Below, piece by piece: positions 61,882-64,000 of a stretch of DNA of 64,000 bases. Both the position numbers and the translations under genes were made by a program. The notes beneath the pieces were generated by a model that was given only the letters and a program-made list of their open reading frames with translations, made no database searches and had not been told where the DNA came from. Every line of letters starts with the position of its first letter. The first letter of the stretch is position 1. This DNA is from Bacteroidales bacterium (GTDB lineage: Bacteria; Bacteroidota; Bacteroidia; Bacteroidales; UBA3824): the NCBI GenBank assembly GCA_017417315.1, contig JAFPZK010000016.1, forward strand, positions 95,494 to 159,493. The letters run 5' to 3'.

Positions 61882-63681
61882 ATGAAAATAAACAAACGAA
61901 AATTAAAATGCAGACGGTTGATGACTAAGTTCTACGAATGGCGAATCCGTCATATCGGAACTAATCAATATATGATTTTTTTAAGCGTTATCGCAGGTGT
62001 TATCGCCGCTTTAATCGCTTACGTGCTGAAAACTTCAACACATACTATCAGCCGCTTGTTGGCAGGTTTTATTGATGACGAGACAAGTATACTTTATTTT
62101 ATAAGTCCGTTAATAGGTATTTTTTTAACGACTATTTTTGTAAATTATATTTTACGTCATAATGTCTCCGGTGGCATACCGAGGGTTTTGTATTCGATTT
62201 CAAAAGAGGGTGCGGTCATAAAACCGCATAACATGTATTCTTCGGTTATCGGTTCGGCTCTGACGGTCGGTTTCGGCGGAAGCGCGGGACTTGAAGGTCC
62301 TACCGTCGTAACAGGTGCGGCTATCGGCTCTAACCTCGGACGGCTTTTACACCTTAATTATAAGCAAAAACTTCTGATGTTAGGCTGTGCAACAGCGGCG
62401 GCTTTGGCGGCAATGTTCAAAGCACCGATTATGGGAACGGTTTTCGTTTTGGAAGTTTTTATGCTTGACTTGACGATGGCTTCGCTTGCTCCGTTGTTGG
62501 TCTCGTCAGTAACCGGCGTTTTGATTTCCTATGCTTTGACGGGAACTAATCCGTTGTTCTTTTTCAGAGTTTCTAACACGTTTCAGGCAAGTGAATTTTG
62601 GGTTTATTTGCTGTTGGGAATCGTTTGCGCTGTTTCATCGGTTTACTTTACGAAAAGTTATATTTTTACGGCAAATCTGTTCAAAAAAGTAAAATCCGTT
62701 TGGCTGAAATTTTTAATCGGCGGTTCGGTTTTGTCGCTGTTGATTTTCCTTTTTCCGGCACTTTTCGGCGAGGGCGGAGATACGATTAACGATTGTATTA
62801 ACGGCGACTTCAACTTCCTGTTTATGAACGGATTGTACTTGAAAATGAAAAGCAATTCGTGGCTTGTCGTAATGCTTTTGTGGTTTTTGTTGCTGCTAAA
62901 ACCTGCCGCTACGTCGCTGACTTTTGTTGCGGGCGGTGTCGGCGGAATTTTCATGCCGGCGTTGTTTGTTGGGGCTAATACGGGGCTGTTAACTGCCGTG
63001 ATTTTGAATTTGATGGGTTTTGCTAACATTCACCCCGAAAACATGGCGTTAGTGGGAATGGCGGGGACGATAGGCGGCGTTTTGCATGCTCCGATGACTG
63101 CGGTCTTTCTAATTGCCGCGATTACGGGAAGTTATAAATTGTTAGTGCCGCTATTGATGGTTTCGGTCTTGTCGTACATTGTTACGAGAAAATTTATCAC
63201 TAATTCTATTTATACTTTCCAACTTGCTCAGCGTAACGAACTTATGACACACCACGCTGACAAAAAAGTTCTCAATCTTATGAAACTTGACACGTTGATT
63301 GAGAGAAATTTTGCGGTTGTTTTTCCTGAGGATTCTTTGAGAGTTTTGGTCAAAGCGGTTGAAGAGACCACGCGAAATATTTTCGCCGTTGTTGACAGGG
63401 ACAGTAACACGTTTTTCGGTATCATCAAACTTGACAATATTCGCACAATGATGTTTAAGCCCGAACTTTACGACAAAGTTTTTGTGAAAGATCTTGTTTT
63501 TCGTCCCGATTATACTGTCAGAATTGATGAAAGTATGGATTCGGTCGCAACGAAATTCACCAATTCCGACAAGTTTAATATTGCGGTTTTGGACGAAAAC
63601 AACAAGTATTTAGGTTTTGTTTCGCGGGCAAAAGTGTTCTCAGTGTACAGAAAAATGAGCCAGCAGTTGTCAGAGGAATAA
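61882..63681 (+). CDS. ClC family chloride channel/transporter with C-terminal CBS domains
   Basis: 599 residues: a ClC membrane domain (about 30-445) and a CBS pair (about 460-590). The gating glutamate is present: GSAGLE138GPT. The central-serine segment is altered: G97 stands where GSGIP has its serine (VSGGIPRV). At the inner-gate position, LE191-V192 resembles the IEV of eukaryotic ClC channels rather than the IEE of E. coli exchangers. GGIFMPALFVGA gives the third signature. Together these suggest altered ion selectivity or channel-like behaviour (inference from alignment by eye). Confidence 0.88.
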   Translation: MKINKRKLKCRRLMTKFYEWRIRHIGTNQYMIFLSVIAGVIAALIAYVLKTSTHTISRLLAGFIDDETSILYFISPLIGIFLTTIFVNYILRHNVSGGIPRVLYSISKEGAVIKPHNMYSSVIGSALTVGFGGSAGLEGPTVVTGAAIGSNLGRLLHLNYKQKLLMLGCATAAALAAMFKAPIMGTVFVLEVFMLDLTMASLAPLLVSSVTGVLISYALTGTNPLFFFRVSNTFQASEFWVYLLLGIVCAVSSVYFTKSYIFTANLFKKVKSVWLKFLIGGSVLSLLIFLFPALFGEGGDTINDCINGDFNFLFMNGLYLKMKSNSWLVVMLLWFLLLLKPAATSLTFVAGGVGGIFMPALFVGANTGLLTAVILNLMGFANIHPENMALVGMAGTIGGVLHAPMTAVFLIAAITGSYKLLVPLLMVSVLSYIVTRKFITNSIYTFQLAQRNELMTHHADKKVLNLMKLDTLIERNFAVVFPEDSLRVLVKAVEETTRNIFAVVDRDSNTFFGIIKLDNIRTMMFKPELYDKVFVKDLVFRPDYTVRIDESMDSVATKFTNSDKFNIAVLDENNKYLGFVSRAKVFSVYRKMSQQLSEE

Positions 63682-63707
63682 AAAAAGAGCCGCAGTGTTT
63701 GCGGCTC
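63681..63707 (-). terminator. Terminator of the amylase gene
   Basis: GAGCCGCA (63687-63694) and TGCGGCTC (63700-63707) form an 8-bp stem. On the minus strand it is followed by a T-run, so it mainly serves the converging amylase gene; the plus strand lacks a T-run. Confidence 0.8.
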
Positions 63708-63715
63708 AACAATAA

Positions 63716-64000
63716 TTATAATTTTATAACTAATGGTGTTTTTGCTTTTACTTTCATTTTGCCTTGAAGACTGATTTTTTCGTTAGTAATAACATTCGTA
63801 CCATTCGTTGCAGTAGAAATACACTCTTCAAATCTCTTTAAATCAATCTCTTGGTCTTTTTCAGAGGAGTTGATTACAACCATAACTTTGTCGCCGCCGT
63901 TAATTCTGAAATAAACGTAAACGCCGTCCTGAGGAACAAAATGCGTAAGTTTGCCCGAAAATGCCGATGATTTTTTGCGGAAATTTGCCAATGTCGAAAT
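63716..64000 (-). CDS. Alpha-amylase (GH13, SusA-like), C-terminal fragment
   Basis: The frame enters at the right edge and ends at 63716, giving 94 residues: ISTLANFRKKSSAF, LTHFVPQDGVYVYFRINGGDKVMVVINS, and a beta-sandwich ending KAKTPLVIKL. This is the end of the catalytic barrel plus the C-terminal domain of GH13 cyclomaltodextrinase/neopullulanase-like enzymes such as SusA. The catalytic domain lies outside the window. It points to starch or maltodextrin use. Confidence 0.82.
   Translation of the reverse strand: MSTLANFRKKSSAFSGKLTHFVPQDGVYVYFRINGGDKVMVVINSSEKDQEIDLKRFEECISTATNGTNVITNEKISLQGKMKVKAKTPLVIKL

Overview
The window comes from the chromosome of a member of the Bacteroidota, most likely order Bacteroidales. 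The sequence is AT-rich. Most genes lack a Shine-Dalgarno sequence (rsmH and murG are exceptions), and at least ten upstream regions carry the Bacteroidetes -7 element TAnnTTTG, usually 18-21 bp after a TTTG or TTG. Gene content agrees: a glycine-lipid acyltransferase pair (glsA/glsB), SiaB/SiaC-like partner-switching proteins, an OmpA protein with PorE-like architecture, and a SusA-like amylase fragment at the right edge.

Left edge (1-3740, minus strand): one apparent operon reads glsA, glsB, an LptF/LptG-type permease, then ribB (cut by the window edge). It joins outer-membrane lipid synthesis and transport to riboflavin synthesis. A divergent intergenic region leads into a complete division and cell wall (dcw) cluster at 3984-20675: mraZ, rsmH, ftsL, ftsI (with PASTA), murE (meso-DAP type), mraY, murD, ftsW, murG, an unexpected lipoprotein gene, murC, ftsQ, ftsA, ftsZ. 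Upstream of mraZ are three AAAGTGG boxes at 10-bp spacing overlapping the promoter, a probable MraZ operator. Directly after ftsZ come a tandem-fused SiaB-like kinase and a SiaC-like phosphoprotein with Thr68.

Accessory island 1 (22389-25430): an Rpn/PD-(D/E)XK transposase-type protein; a leader with an AACGC microsatellite and a strong terminator-like hairpin, preceding a small peptide gene and a lectin-fold lipoprotein; and a decayed Schlafen/AlbA-type ATP-binding gene. Next is the str-S10-spc-alpha ribosomal superoperon (25585-43102), from rpsL to rplQ with secY, infA, rpmJ and rpoA. No map gene lies between secY and infA. A very regular hairpin leader precedes rpoA, and L23 carries an insertion.

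Envelope and signalling genes (43184-58827): a PorE-like OmpA protein, two tandem FGE-sulfatase-fold proteins lacking the catalytic cysteines, an outer-membrane barrel candidate, a Rossmann-fold protein, a beta-propeller lipoprotein, a DUF1573 protein, a DUF445 membrane protein, a HEAT-repeat/cyclophilin-like lipoprotein, a soluble PAS-GAF histidine kinase converging on a TPR/SpoIIE phosphatase, a HAD hydrolase and a small beta-barrel protein downstream of glyA.

Accessory island 2 (60205-61881): an orphan minimal nucleotidyltransferase; a 129-nt rod-like hairpin of five 9-10 bp helices (candidate ncRNA); a 68-aa Xre-type regulator; three TTTCACG sites at exact 22-bp spacing; a 48-aa Asn/Lys-rich protein; and two more inverted repeats. 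This is the least explained stretch. The window ends with a ClC-family gene and the 3' end of a GH13 amylase.
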